From assembly GCF_902493135.1 (NCBI RefSeq), contig NZ_CABUOD010000003.1, positions 1 through 64,000 on the forward strand: DNA of 64,000 nt, read 5' to 3'. The notes beneath the pieces were generated by a model. The model ran no database searches and was not told the origin of the DNA. It saw only the letters and a program-made list of their open reading frames with translations. This DNA comes from an uncultured Parabacteroides sp. (GTDB lineage: Bacteria > Bacteroidota > Bacteroidia > Bacteroidales > Tannerellaceae). Position 1 is the stretch's first letter. Every line of letters begins with the position of its first letter. Positions 44,091 to 53,309 of the stretch are shown here, one piece after another. Made by a program: the position numbers and the translations under genes.

Positions 44091-44156
44091 ATAGTTCCAT
44101 GCCCATGGAACTAAAATTATACGAGCATGGAACTAAAATTCCATGCGGAAGAAAAT
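44091..44156. repeat. array B: three 22-bp palindromic units
   Basis: Units start at 44091, 44113 and 44135, each 22 bp with the same 3-7-4-8 layout as the array at 13459. The first is a perfect AGTTCCAT/ATGGAACT palindrome; the other two are degenerate in one arm. It lies in the 390-bp space (43983-44372) between pheT and the methyltransferase gene. Apart from promoters I see no gene in that space. Confidence 0.88.
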
Positions 44157-44173
44157 TAGAATGAATAAATTTG

Positions 44174-44181
44174 TATCTTTG
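44174..44181 (+). promoter_or_regulatory. -7 box with a long leader before the methyltransferase gene
   Basis: TATCTTTG lies about 190 bases upstream of the chosen ATG. The leader contains an 11-codon mini frame (ATG at 44185, MRKTFKSDSVL) and short inverted pieces, so leader-based control is possible but unproven. Confidence 0.45.
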
Positions 44182-44372
44182 CGGCATGAGAAAGACATTT
44201 AAATCGGATTCGGTTCTTTAAACAATCTGTTCTTCCGATACGGATTGTCCCTTCGTTTGCTCTCGGAAATTCTTTTGAGAGTGTTTCTTTTATTATGATA
44301 ATTCAAGTTTAATCTGTGTACAATAAAGAGAGCATTGTTATGCTTTCCGTATGCACAATATTCATCAAGGCA

Positions 44373-45161
44373 ATGAGTAACGAAAATAAAACGATTCACG
44401 ATTTCGAACTTAATTTAATCTGTGACTTTTTTTCCAATATGGAACGGCAGGGACCCGGAAGTCCCGAAGTGACACTGAAAGCATTGAGCTTTATAGATAA
44501 TCTCACCGATACATCCCTTATCGCCGACATCGGATGCGGGACAGGCGGCCAAACAATGGTATTGGCCGGACATGCACCAGGACAAATCACCGGGGTCGAC
44601 CTCTTTCCCGGCTTTATTGAGATCTTCAATCGTAATGCGAAACGGTCGGGCTGGCAAGACAGAGTAAAAGGGATCGTCGGATCAATGGATAACCTTCCCT
44701 TTCAGGAAGAGGAATTTGATCTGATCTGGTCGGAAGGTGCCATTTATAATATCGGCTTTGAACGGGGCTTGAAGGAATGGCGTAAATATTTGAAAAAAGG
44801 AGGTTATATCGCTGTTTCTGAAAGCTCGTGGTTTACAGACGAACGTCCTAAGGAAATCAACGATTACTGGGTAGATGCATATCCTGAAATAGACACGATT
44901 CCCAACCAGGTTGCCAAGATATACAAGGCTGGATATCTGCCTGTTGCCACATTCGTTCTGCCTGAGACCTGCTGGACGGAGCATTATTTTGTTCCCAAGA
45001 TTGCAGCCCGGAAGATCTTTCTTAGTAAATATGCAGGAAATAAAACCGCCGAAGAATTCAGCGCACTTCAATCTTCAGAAGAAGTTCTATATCGCAAGTA
45101 TAAAGAATTTTACGGATATACCTTCTTCATCGCAAAGAAGACTGACGATGACTGTATTTAA
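44373..45161 (+). CDS. class I SAM-dependent methyltransferase
   Basis: I chose the start MSNENKTIHDFEL (262 residues); the 19 residues upstream in frame do not look like part of this family. The SAM-binding site is clear: LIADIGCGTGGQTMVLA (about 49-65) and GVDLFPGF (about 74-81), with the acidic loop DLIWSEGAIYNIGF (about 118-131). It is a small-molecule-type methyltransferase of the Methyltransf_11/25 kind. The substrate is unknown, and no partner gene suggests one. Confidence 0.88.
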   Translation: MSNENKTIHDFELNLICDFFSNMERQGPGSPEVTLKALSFIDNLTDTSLIADIGCGTGGQTMVLAGHAPGQITGVDLFPGFIEIFNRNAKRSGWQDRVKGIVGSMDNLPFQEEEFDLIWSEGAIYNIGFERGLKEWRKYLKKGGYIAVSESSWFTDERPKEINDYWVDAYPEIDTIPNQVAKIYKAGYLPVATFVLPETCWTEHYFVPKIAARKIFLSKYAGNKTAEEFSALQSSEEVLYRKYKEFYGYTFFIAKKTDDDCI

Positions 45162-45238
45162 GTGAAAGTGCTCACGATCTTTTAGGCACGGATTCACTCG
45201 GTAATCCGTGCCTAAATTATGGCTATACCTCCTTATAT

Positions 45239-45269
45239 TTTGCGGACTACCATAAATCTCCTACCTTTG
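45239..45269 (+). promoter_or_regulatory. promoter of trmD
   Basis: TTTG (45239-45242) and TACCTTTG (45262-45269) are 19 bases apart, the cleanest -33/-7 pair of the window, 22 bases before the ATG. Confidence 0.7.
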
Positions 45270-45291
45270 TATCCTAAATCTGAAATAATAT

Positions 45292-45969
45292 ATGATGCGC
45301 ATAGATATACTGACCGTACTTCCCGAAATGATCGAAGGAATGGTGAACTGCTCTATCGTGAAACGGGCACAGGACAAAGGTCTGGCTGAAATACATCTAC
45401 ATAATCTGCGGGATTACACGACCAACAAATGGCGGCGCGTGGACGATTATCCTTTCGGAGGTGAAGCCGGCATGGTAATGCAGATCGAGCCTATCGACCG
45501 GGCCATCTCGGCTTTGAAAAGCGAAAGGGAATATGATGAAGTCATTTACACATCACCGGACGGGGAAACCTTCAACCAGCCGATGGCAAACAACATGTCG
45601 ATGCTGGAGAATCTGATCATCCTTTGCGGGCATTACAAAGGGATCGACTACCGCATCCGCGAGCACCTGATCACAAAAGAAATATCCGTTGGCGATTATG
45701 TCCTGACTGGAGGCGAACTGGCTGCCGCCATCATTACAGATGCTGTCGTACGCCTCATCCCCGGAGCAATCGGCGACGAACAAAGCGCCCTCTCCGACTC
45801 ATTCCAGGATGATTTGTTGGCTCCTCCGGTCTATACCCGGCCAGCCGATTACAACGGTTGGAAAGTACCCGAAGTCCTCTTGTCCGGACACCAACGCAAG
45901 ATTGAAGAATGGCGCTTGCAACAAGCCCAGGAAAGGACTGCCCGGTTACGCCCCGATTTATTGAAGTAG
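45292..45969 (+). CDS. trmD: tRNA (guanine-N1-)-methyltransferase
   Basis: The 225-residue SPOUT enzyme methylates G37 of tRNAs ending the anticodon stem in G, using SAM in a trefoil knot. Visible family segments: RIDILTVLPEM at the start, KWRRVDDYPFGGEAGMVM (about 44-61), ILCGHYKGIDYRIREH (about 111-126) and GDYVLTGGELAAA (about 133-145). The start may be either of two adjacent ATG codons (45292 or 45295). It ends 5 bp from the end of the convergent lipoprotein gene, without a visible terminator between. Confidence 0.96.
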   Translation: MMRIDILTVLPEMIEGMVNCSIVKRAQDKGLAEIHLHNLRDYTTNKWRRVDDYPFGGEAGMVMQIEPIDRAISALKSEREYDEVIYTSPDGETFNQPMANNMSMLENLIILCGHYKGIDYRIREHLITKEISVGDYVLTGGELAAAIITDAVVRLIPGAIGDEQSALSDSFQDDLLAPPVYTRPADYNGWKVPEVLLSGHQRKIEEWRLQQAQERTARLRPDLLK

Positions 45970-45974
45970 ACGTT

Positions 45975-46853
45975 CTACTTCTGCTCTACCACGAGATTAT
46001 AGATAAACGCATATTCATACGTGTGCTTTTCCGCAGTAGCGCCGTTCACGGGGTTGATCTTTTCTTCAATCGTCATGCCAGTGATATAATCGCCGGTCAA
46101 CGTATAGCGGAATGTATATTCGGCGCAGATATCCGTTGCCTCGGAGACATTATACCAATAGGCGCGGGTCGGCAGATCCCGATTCATCTTCCCATACAAC
46201 AGGTTGATCGGTGAAATCACATCAAAACCGACCGGTTGAAATGAATTGACAACCCGGAACGGGAAGTTTTCCGGACGCAATTGGGAATTATATTCATATG
46301 TAATCTCTTTCTGTGGCAGGAAAGCGTAGTGCACCACGTTTCCGTTTTCCCATGAATAGCGATCCACTTCACCCATTTCTCTCTTCTGATATCCCGAACC
46401 GTTCTCGTTCGGCCACTGTATAACCTGTGAGACCGATTTCAACCAATTGGAATTATACGTGTACCTGTTTTCTGCCGCCGTATAGACAACATTACTCATA
46501 TACTTGTTTTCGGATTTTTCTTCCTTGGTCGCAATCATATTTCCGCTCAACGTGTAAACCGTATGAACAAACGGATTAGTCATAGAGCCGTCGACCATTT
46601 TCACGCCGCTTACGGAAATCGTCTTGTCAACTATAATATAATTATCGGTAAACTGATTTCCTTCCGTATTCAATACTATCCGATTGATTTGTTTGTCCTG
46701 GTCGTAAGTAATATCCGCGCTAAAAAAAGCATTTCCGTCTTTCGTACATGTTACGTTCGTCAGTTTATTCAACTCAGGAACAGACGGCTTATCATCATCT
46801 CCGCAAGACACAAGTCCCGCCGCTATCAAAAGCATGCTTAAAAATTTCTTCAT
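45975..46853 (-). CDS. putative DUF4595-like lipoprotein
   Basis: The 292-residue protein has a lipobox (GLVSC, Cys17) followed by acidic GDDDKP. Repeated strand pairs of the type seen in YD-repeat-like Bacteroidales proteins follow (VVYTAAENRYTYNSNW, VVHYAFLPQKEITYEYNS, TFRYTLTGDYITGM). It should be anchored in the outer membrane. Two overlapping TATTTTTG boxes occur on the minus strand at 46889-46882 and 46906-46899, before the ATG. Function unknown; the family name is a resemblance, not a firm call. Confidence 0.65.
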   Translation of the reverse strand: MKKFLSMLLIAAGLVSCGDDDKPSVPELNKLTNVTCTKDGNAFFSADITYDQDKQINRIVLNTEGNQFTDNYIIVDKTISVSGVKMVDGSMTNPFVHTVYTLSGNMIATKEEKSENKYMSNVVYTAAENRYTYNSNWLKSVSQVIQWPNENGSGYQKREMGEVDRYSWENGNVVHYAFLPQKEITYEYNSQLRPENFPFRVVNSFQPVGFDVISPINLLYGKMNRDLPTRAYWYNVSEATDICAEYTFRYTLTGDYITGMTIEEKINPVNGATAEKHTYEYAFIYNLVVEQK

Positions 46854-46913
46854 CTCTCTTTCTTTTTATTATTCGATCTTACAAAAATAGGACATTTGCA
46901 AAAATAACGGACG

Positions 46914-46970
46914 AAGTAACCTATTTTAAGTAATTCTACTTGAAGTAATGCAAGTAAACCATTAGCTTTG
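46914..46970 (+). promoter_or_regulatory. promoter with four AAGTAA direct repeats before the GH3 gene
   Basis: AAGTAA starts at 46914, 46928, 46943 and 46952. TAGCTTTG (46963-46970) is the -7 box, followed by a leader of about 85 bases. The repeats may be binding sites for an activator. Confidence 0.45.
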
Positions 46971-47058
46971 CAACATAATTTATCATAATAAATAGCTAAT
47001 AACAAACATCTTACAATAAGATAAAACGTAAATCATACAATATCTAAAATTTAATAAC

Positions 47059-49665
47059 ATGAGAATGAAACATCTGACGGTAGCAGCACTAACATTATTG
47101 CTGTCTGTTTCTTGTAGCCAAAGACAAGAAGAGTATCCGTTTCGCAACCCAGATCTCCCTATCGACGAACGCATAGACGACCTCTTGAAGCGTCTGACCG
47201 CCGAAGAGAAGGTCGGACAAATGATGAATACGACTCCGGCAATCGAACGCCTCGGTATTCCCGAATACGATTGGTGGAACGAAGCCTTGCACGGTGTCGC
47301 ACGCGCCGGAAAAGCGACCGTTTTCCCGCAGGCAATCGCGATGGCGGCAACTTTCGATGACGATGCCCTATACGAGACATTCACGATGGTGAGCGACGAA
47401 GCTCGCGCCAAATACCATCAGTATCAAAGGGATAAAGAATACGACCGCTACAAAGGCTTGACCTTCTGGACCCCGAACATCAACATCTTCCGTGATCCCC
47501 GCTGGGGCCGCGGCATGGAGACATACGGAGAAGACCCGTACCTGACGGAACGGATGGGCGTTGCCGTAGTGAAAGGCTTGCAGGGAGACGATCCGAAATA
47601 CTTCAAGACACATGCATGCGCCAAGCATTATGCCGTCCATAGCGGGCCGGAATGGAACCGTCACGAATTTGATGTCACGGTGACGCCCCGCGATTTATGG
47701 CAAACCTACCTGCCGGCTTTCGAGGCTCTGGTAAAAGAAGGGAATGTGCAGGAAGTCATGTGCGCCTACAACCGCTATCAAGGCAAGCCCTGTTGCAGCA
47801 GTGACAAACTGCTCATCGACATCCTTCGGAACAGTTGGGGATATGAAAACATCATCCTTTCCGACTGCGGTGCGATCAACGACTTCTGGCAACGGGACGA
47901 ACGTACGCCCCGCCACGAAACCCATCCCGATGCGGAAAGCGCTTCGGCCGATGCCGTCCTGAGCGGAACGGACCTGGAATGCGGCAACAGCTACCGGGCT
48001 TTGATCAAAGCCCTGAAGGACGGGAAGATATCCGAAAACGATCTGGATGTTTCCCTCCGCCGCCTGCTGAAAGGTCGCTTCGAACTGGGCATGTTCGATC
48101 CGGACGAACGGGTTCCATACGCCCAAATCCCGTACAGCGTGGTGGAAAGCCCCGAACATGTGGCACAAGCGCTCGAAATGGCACATAAGAGCATGGTATT
48201 ACTGAAGAACAAGAACAACACGTTGCCGCTGAGCAAAACAATCCGGAAAATTGCAGTTGTCGGTCCGAATGCCGCCGACTCGACCATGCTCTGGGCCAAC
48301 TACAACGGTTTCCCGACGCATACCGTAACGATACTGGAAGGGATCCGCAACAAAGTGCCCGATACTGAAGTAATCTACGAATTAGGATGCAATCATGCCG
48401 CCGACTTCGTTATCCAGGACTTGGGCAACCACATCACCTCTCCAGCCGGACAGGGATTCGCCTCCGAATTCTTCAACAATACGGAATTCAAGGGGGAAGC
48501 CGCTTACAAAGGTTTGGCAAGCCAGCTGCATTATACGACAGGTGGAAACACGCAGTTCGCACCGAACGTAAACCTGACGAATTTCACGGCACGTTTTACC
48601 GGCGAGTTTGAAGCGCCTGAGACGGAACAGGTCGAGATCAAGTTGTCGGGAAACGACGCCTTCCGTCTCTTTATCGGAGATGAAAAAGTCGCCGAAGTAT
48701 GGGAAAACGAATACGGAGCGGAAAAGACCTACACGCTGAATGCGGAAAAAGGAAAGAAATACCCTGTCAAGATCGAATATATGCAACGCGCGGGAAGCGC
48801 CGACCTCAATTTCCAGATCGGTACGCGGCGACCTGTCGATTATGCCGCCACGGCCGCCAAAGTCAAAGATGCGGATGTGATCGTCTATGTCGGAGGTATT
48901 TCTCCCCGCCTGGAAGGCGAAGAAATGCCGGTCAACGTGGAAGGCTTCAAAAAAGGAGACCGAACCAATATCGAAATACCGAAAGTGCAGCAAGAAATGG
49001 TAAAAGCGCTGAAAGCGACGGGTAAACCCATCGTTTACGTGCTTTGTACGGGTAGCGCCCTGGCTTTGAACTGGGAAGACGCCAACATCGACGCCATCCT
49101 GAACGCCTGGTATGGCGGGCAGGAAGCCGGGACAGCGGTTGCCGACATCCTGTTTGGCGACTACAACCCGTCAGGCCGCCTGCCGGTCACATTCTACAAG
49201 TCGATCGACCAGTTGCCGGACTTCGAAGATTATAGCATGAAAGGCCGTACCTATCGCTATATGACCGAAACGCCGCTTTATCCGTTCGGATACGGCTTGA
49301 GCTACACGGACTTTGCCTATCGGAATGCAAAGCTGTCTTCCGGCAAGATCGCCAAAGACCAATCCGTCACACTGACATTCGACATTGCCAACACCGGTAA
49401 AACGGATGGCGATGAAGTCGCACAAGTCTATATTAAAAACCCGAACGATCCGGCAGGGCCGATCAAGGCGTTGAAGGCATTCTTGCGTGTCCACGTAAAA
49501 GCCGGCGAAAGCCAGGAAGCCAACATAGAACTGGCTCCCGAAGCCTTCCACTCTTTTAACGACAATACGCAAACGATGGAAGTCCGTCCCGGAAAGTACC
49601 AGATACTTTACGGCGGTTCATCCGACGACAAAGCGTTGCAGCAATTAGAGCTGACAATCGAATAA
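47059..49665 (+). CDS. glycoside hydrolase family 3 lipoprotein (beta-xylosidase/beta-glucosidase type)
   Basis: The 868-residue protein has a lipobox (LSVSC, Cys19), a GH3 N domain with DWWNEALHGVARAGKATVFPQ (about 74-94) and the nucleophile Asp269 in ILSDCGAIND. A PA14-like carbohydrate-binding insert interrupts the second domain (about 465-590, ASEFFNNTEFKGE to LNFQIGTRRP), and a fibronectin-like C domain follows (about 755-865). The WWNEALHGV form is typical of xylosidase-type members. It acts on oligosaccharides at the cell surface or in the periplasm. Promoter repeats upstream suggest regulated expression. Confidence 0.93.
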   Translation: MRMKHLTVAALTLLLSVSCSQRQEEYPFRNPDLPIDERIDDLLKRLTAEEKVGQMMNTTPAIERLGIPEYDWWNEALHGVARAGKATVFPQAIAMAATFDDDALYETFTMVSDEARAKYHQYQRDKEYDRYKGLTFWTPNINIFRDPRWGRGMETYGEDPYLTERMGVAVVKGLQGDDPKYFKTHACAKHYAVHSGPEWNRHEFDVTVTPRDLWQTYLPAFEALVKEGNVQEVMCAYNRYQGKPCCSSDKLLIDILRNSWGYENIILSDCGAINDFWQRDERTPRHETHPDAESASADAVLSGTDLECGNSYRALIKALKDGKISENDLDVSLRRLLKGRFELGMFDPDERVPYAQIPYSVVESPEHVAQALEMAHKSMVLLKNKNNTLPLSKTIRKIAVVGPNAADSTMLWANYNGFPTHTVTILEGIRNKVPDTEVIYELGCNHAADFVIQDLGNHITSPAGQGFASEFFNNTEFKGEAAYKGLASQLHYTTGGNTQFAPNVNLTNFTARFTGEFEAPETEQVEIKLSGNDAFRLFIGDEKVAEVWENEYGAEKTYTLNAEKGKKYPVKIEYMQRAGSADLNFQIGTRRPVDYAATAAKVKDADVIVYVGGISPRLEGEEMPVNVEGFKKGDRTNIEIPKVQQEMVKALKATGKPIVYVLCTGSALALNWEDANIDAILNAWYGGQEAGTAVADILFGDYNPSGRLPVTFYKSIDQLPDFEDYSMKGRTYRYMTETPLYPFGYGLSYTDFAYRNAKLSSGKIAKDQSVTLTFDIANTGKTDGDEVAQVYIKNPNDPAGPIKALKAFLRVHVKAGESQEANIELAPEAFHSFNDNTQTMEVRPGKYQILYGGSSDDKALQQLELTIE

Positions 49666-49671
49666 AAAACA

Positions 49672-49714
49672 AATGCCGCAGGCCTCCGGATCATCCGGAA
49701 AAGCCTGCGGCATT
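49672..49714. terminator. bidirectional terminator between GH3 and manA genes
   Basis: AATGCCGCAGGC and GCCTGCGGCATT form a perfect 12-bp stem, and the loop holds a second perfect stem CCGGAT/ATCCGG. Confidence 0.88.
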
Positions 49715-49727
49715 CTATCTATTCCAT

Positions 49728-49785
49728 AACCCTATGCTTTACACCTCCTAACCCATAGGGTTACGCCCTTTAACCCTATGGGTTT
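49728..49785. repeat. array E: palindromes at 21-22 bp spacing next to manA
   Basis: TAACCC starts at 49728, 49749 and 49771. The second copy is a perfect 15-bp palindrome (TAACCCATAGGGTTA) and the third nearly so (TAACCCTATGGGTTT). It ends at the manA stop codon. Confidence 0.85.
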
Positions 49786-50760
49786 TTATCCAATATACGT
49801 CTCCATAAACTTGGCGCCCGGAACCGGTGAAATTGTCACGACGTCCGTATCAGCCGGGATCAGGACCGTTTGTCCCTGGTGAATATAAATTTCATTGCCT
49901 TTATTGTCACGGATAGAAGCTTTGCCTTCCATGCAGATGTAAACGACAAAAGAATCCAAATAGGAAAAATCACGGACCATGATCGTATCGATATCCAACA
50001 AATTAGTCGTAAAATACTTGCAGGCGGCAAGTTCTACGGTCGCATTCGTATGCGCTTTGTAATGGGTGCGGTAGTCCGGGTACAAGGTATAGTCGATCGC
50101 ATCCTTTGCCAGTTCGGTATGCAATTCGCGCCCTTTGCCGTCCGGTCCCTTACGGTCGTAATCATATATACGATAGGTGATATTGCTCGTCTGCTGGATT
50201 TCAGCGATGAAACAACCGGCCCCAATCGCGTGTACACGGCCCGCGGGCAGGAAGAAAACATCCCCCGGATTGACCTCGTAACGCTGCAACACGTCCATGA
50301 TCGTATTGTCCTCGACACGTTTCACATATTCATCCGCATCGATCTGCTTTGAAAAACCGGAATACAAACCGGCGCCTTTGGTTGCATTGATCACATACCA
50401 CATTTCTGTCTTGCCGAAGGAATCATGGCGTTTCTTAGCCAGTTCGTCATCCGGATGAACCTGGATAGACAAATCATCACGTGCATCGATAAACTTGATC
50501 AACAATGGGAATGTGGAACCGAATTGTTCGATCACCTTTTCCCCCAACAGTTGCTTGCCATATGTACGGATCAGTTCATCCAGCGTTTTACCCGCGAGTG
50601 CACCATTATCTACAACGGAATAATTACCCTCAACATGTGAAAGTTCCCAACTTTCGCCGATACCTTCCTGCACCGGAGCGATGCCCTTAAACGGGCAGAT
50701 GTCAGCCCCCCCCCAGATAATCTTCTTGAGGATAGGCTTAAATGTCATTGGATATAACAT
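49786..50760 (-). CDS. manA: mannose-6-phosphate isomerase, class I
   Basis: The 324-residue cupin enzyme interconverts mannose 6-phosphate and fructose 6-phosphate, with a zinc site formed by SIQVHPDDELA (about 98-108), GKTEMWYVI (about 115-123) and the later PAGRVHAIGAG block (about 172-182). The length matches the short bacterial class. An MTF start four codons in is possible. It lies 57 bp downstream of the branching enzyme on the same strand, suggesting one carbohydrate-metabolism unit. Confidence 0.93.
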   Translation of the reverse strand: MLYPMTFKPILKKIIWGGADICPFKGIAPVQEGIGESWELSHVEGNYSVVDNGALAGKTLDELIRTYGKQLLGEKVIEQFGSTFPLLIKFIDARDDLSIQVHPDDELAKKRHDSFGKTEMWYVINATKGAGLYSGFSKQIDADEYVKRVEDNTIMDVLQRYEVNPGDVFFLPAGRVHAIGAGCFIAEIQQTSNITYRIYDYDRKGPDGKGRELHTELAKDAIDYTLYPDYRTHYKAHTNATVELAACKYFTTNLLDIDTIMVRDFSYLDSFVVYICMEGKASIRDNKGNEIYIHQGQTVLIPADTDVVTISPVPGAKFMETYIG

Positions 50761-50817
50761 GACTTTTCTGAATTAAAAATTTAAAATTTAAAAATTAAGA
50801 GCCAAGAACCTTATTTC

Positions 50818-52833
50818 TTAATTTTCTTTTCCTTTCCTCAATACAACAGCACTGCGTGCCGGAAGATATAATTTGAGCCATTCTTTTTTCTCTTTTTTAT
50901 ACAATGGATCAAATTGTGTGAAATGGCGGATGGAATCATCCGCGAGCCCGAAACCTCCGAAACGGGTGGCATCGGTATTCAGCACCACTTCATATTCACC
51001 CTTAGGCACAAGGAAACCGTAATCGGTAAACGATTTCGTCGGACTGAAATTGAAAACGAACACCAAGTCTTTCCGCCTATAAGCCAGAATCTGATCCCCA
51101 TCGTTATCCCAGACTTTCTGTATCGGAGTGGACTGGAAATTCTTCACGCTACGGATCAACTCCAACATTTCGCGGTCGAAATCGCCCAAGAAATGATATT
51201 TCAAATCCATATTATCGACCAAATCCCATTGGCGGCGTGCATACTTATGCGACCAGCCATTTCCTTCGCGCGGAAAATCGATCCATTCCGGATGGCCGAA
51301 TTCATTCCCCATAAAGTTCAGATAACCACCGTTGATCGTGGATGCCGTAACGAGGCGGATCATTTTATGCAACGCCACACCGCGTTCCACCATAAAATTG
51401 TGATCGTCTTTCTGCATATGCCAATACATGTCGGCATCGATCAGACGGAAGATGATCGTCTTGTCACCCACCAACGCCTGGTCATGGCTTTCCGCATAGC
51501 TGATTGTCTTTTCATCGGCACGGCGGTTCGTCGTCTCCCACCAGATGGAAGAAGGATGCCAGTCTTCGTCTTTCTTTTCCTTGATCGTCTTGATCCAGTA
51601 ATCGGGGATATTCATTGCCATGCGGTAGTCGAAGCCATAACCGCCATCTTCATATTTGGCAGCCAAGCCGGGCATTCCACTTACTTCTTCGGCAATCGTA
51701 ATCGCATTCTTATTGACTTCGTGGATAAGCTTATTCGCCAATGTCAGGTAGGCAATGGCATCACCATCCTGATGACCGTTAAAATAATCGCCGTAATTGC
51801 AAAATGCCTCGCCCAGCCCGTGACTGTAATAAAGCATCGAGGTCACGCCATCGAAACGGAAACCGTCGAATTTATACTCGTCCAGCCAGAACTTGCAGTT
51901 CGACAACAGGAAATGAAGCACTTCATTCTTTCCATAATCGAAACAGAGGGAATCCCATGCCGGATGCTCGCGACGGGTACCGCCCAGGAAATATTGCGTG
52001 TAAGACCCGTCGAAACGTCCGAGGCCTTCTACTTCGTTCTTGACAGCGTGGCTATGGACGATATCCATAATCACGGCGATCCCCATGCCATGAGCCTCGT
52101 CTATCAACTGTTTCAGTTCTTCCGGCGTACCGAAACGGGAAGATGCGGCAAAAAAGCTGCTGACATGATAACCGAACGAGCCATAATAAGGATGTTCCTG
52201 GATAGCCATGATCTGAATGGCGTTATACCCTTCCTTTGCAATACGGGGTAGCACCATACGGCGGAATTCGTCGTAACTGCCGACTTTCTCTTCATTCGAA
52301 GCCATACCGATATGGCATTCATAAATCAGCAAAGGAGAGACATCGGGCTTGAACCGTTTACGCTTGAATACATACGGTTTCTCCGGATTCCATACTTGCG
52401 CACTGAAAATTTTGGTATTTTCATCCTGAACGACACGCCGTGTCCATGCAGGAATGCGTTCTCCGCTGCCTCCTTCCCACTCGACCAGAAGTTTGAACAG
52501 GTCTTCATGATGCAGCAAATCTTCCGGAAGCGCGATCTCCCAAATGCCATTGCCCAACCGTCGTAACTTATACCGGCCGTCTTTCTTCCATCCGTTGAAA
52601 GTTCCGATCAGGTACATAGCGGTAGCATTGGGTGCCCACTCACGAAATACCCATCCACTCTTTGTCTTGTGCAATCCGAAGTAAAGATACCCGGAGGCCA
52701 TTTCCGACAACGTCTGTTTGCCGTTACCGGTCAGGCTCTTCTCTTTGTTTACCACGTATTGGTACCGTCCTTCTATTGCCTCCTTATAGGGGGCCAGCCA
52801 AGGGTCATTCTTTATTAGATTTAGCGACTCCAT
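50818..52833 (-). CDS. glgB: 1,4-alpha-glucan branching enzyme
   Basis: The 671-residue protein has an N-terminal CBM48 domain (about 45-135; FREWAPNATAMYLIGTFNGW), a GH13 barrel and a C-terminal beta domain. Catalytic residues: nucleophile Asp328 in FRFDGV, acid Glu382 in TIAEEVSG and the Asp in YAESHDQALVGDKT. It makes alpha-1,6 branches in glycogen in the cytoplasm. There is no signal peptide. The minus-strand -7 box at 52864-52857 gives a short leader; manA follows. Confidence 0.93.
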   Translation of the reverse strand: MESLNLIKNDPWLAPYKEAIEGRYQYVVNKEKSLTGNGKQTLSEMASGYLYFGLHKTKSGWVFREWAPNATAMYLIGTFNGWKKDGRYKLRRLGNGIWEIALPEDLLHHEDLFKLLVEWEGGSGERIPAWTRRVVQDENTKIFSAQVWNPEKPYVFKRKRFKPDVSPLLIYECHIGMASNEEKVGSYDEFRRMVLPRIAKEGYNAIQIMAIQEHPYYGSFGYHVSSFFAASSRFGTPEELKQLIDEAHGMGIAVIMDIVHSHAVKNEVEGLGRFDGSYTQYFLGGTRREHPAWDSLCFDYGKNEVLHFLLSNCKFWLDEYKFDGFRFDGVTSMLYYSHGLGEAFCNYGDYFNGHQDGDAIAYLTLANKLIHEVNKNAITIAEEVSGMPGLAAKYEDGGYGFDYRMAMNIPDYWIKTIKEKKDEDWHPSSIWWETTNRRADEKTISYAESHDQALVGDKTIIFRLIDADMYWHMQKDDHNFMVERGVALHKMIRLVTASTINGGYLNFMGNEFGHPEWIDFPREGNGWSHKYARRQWDLVDNMDLKYHFLGDFDREMLELIRSVKNFQSTPIQKVWDNDGDQILAYRRKDLVFVFNFSPTKSFTDYGFLVPKGEYEVVLNTDATRFGGFGLADDSIRHFTQFDPLYKKEKKEWLKLYLPARSAVVLRKGKEN

Positions 52834-53309
52834 GATTTATTGAGATTGGTTTCGCACAAAGATAGAAGAAAAAACTAACATATATACAAAAAGTCCGGAT
52901 ACTTTCCTATTTTCAACAGATATAAACTTTCCATCTTCAAAGTTTCATTTACCAATACAACCACATCAAAATCCTGTAAAAATCTGACAATATCCCCCCT
53001 TGAAATCAACATTCACAATAAATAATTGATTTTTAACGCCATAACAAAATCAGCTGTTTGTTAAAAAATATTACCCTTGCTACTAATTGAGGCTATATGG
53101 GGTAGAAAATCGAATTAGATGCGGTAGTAGTTTCGATTCGGACCAATGGCTTTTTTTACTATATTACAATAAGGGTAGAAAAAAGGCATATCAATGAAAA
53201 TCGGGCATTTTGACAAAAAAACAAAATCGCCAATAAAAATTCTCACCGCACAAGGAGTTATATTTAATTCCTTTTCTTATTTTTGCAAGAAACCGTTTAA
53301 AGATAACAG
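52834..53309. other. 476-bp divergent AT-rich promoter region
   Basis: It holds the glgB -7 box (52864-52857) and a TATTTTTG box at 53278-53285, 25 bases before the antiporter ATG. The rest is AT-rich spacer without a recognisable gene, RNA or repeat. Confidence 0.45.
52857..52864 (-). promoter_or_regulatory. -7 box of glgB-manA
   Basis: TATCTTTG on the minus strand, 24-31 bases before the glgB ATG. Confidence 0.55.

Noticed and set aside
44185..44220. leader peptide controlling the methyltransferase gene
   Set aside because: The 11-codon frame is too short to distinguish from chance, and no matching attenuator stems are clear; kept only as a note.
50914..52251. 445-codon plus-strand open frame
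   Set aside because: It is antisense to glgB, whose catalytic residues are all in place.
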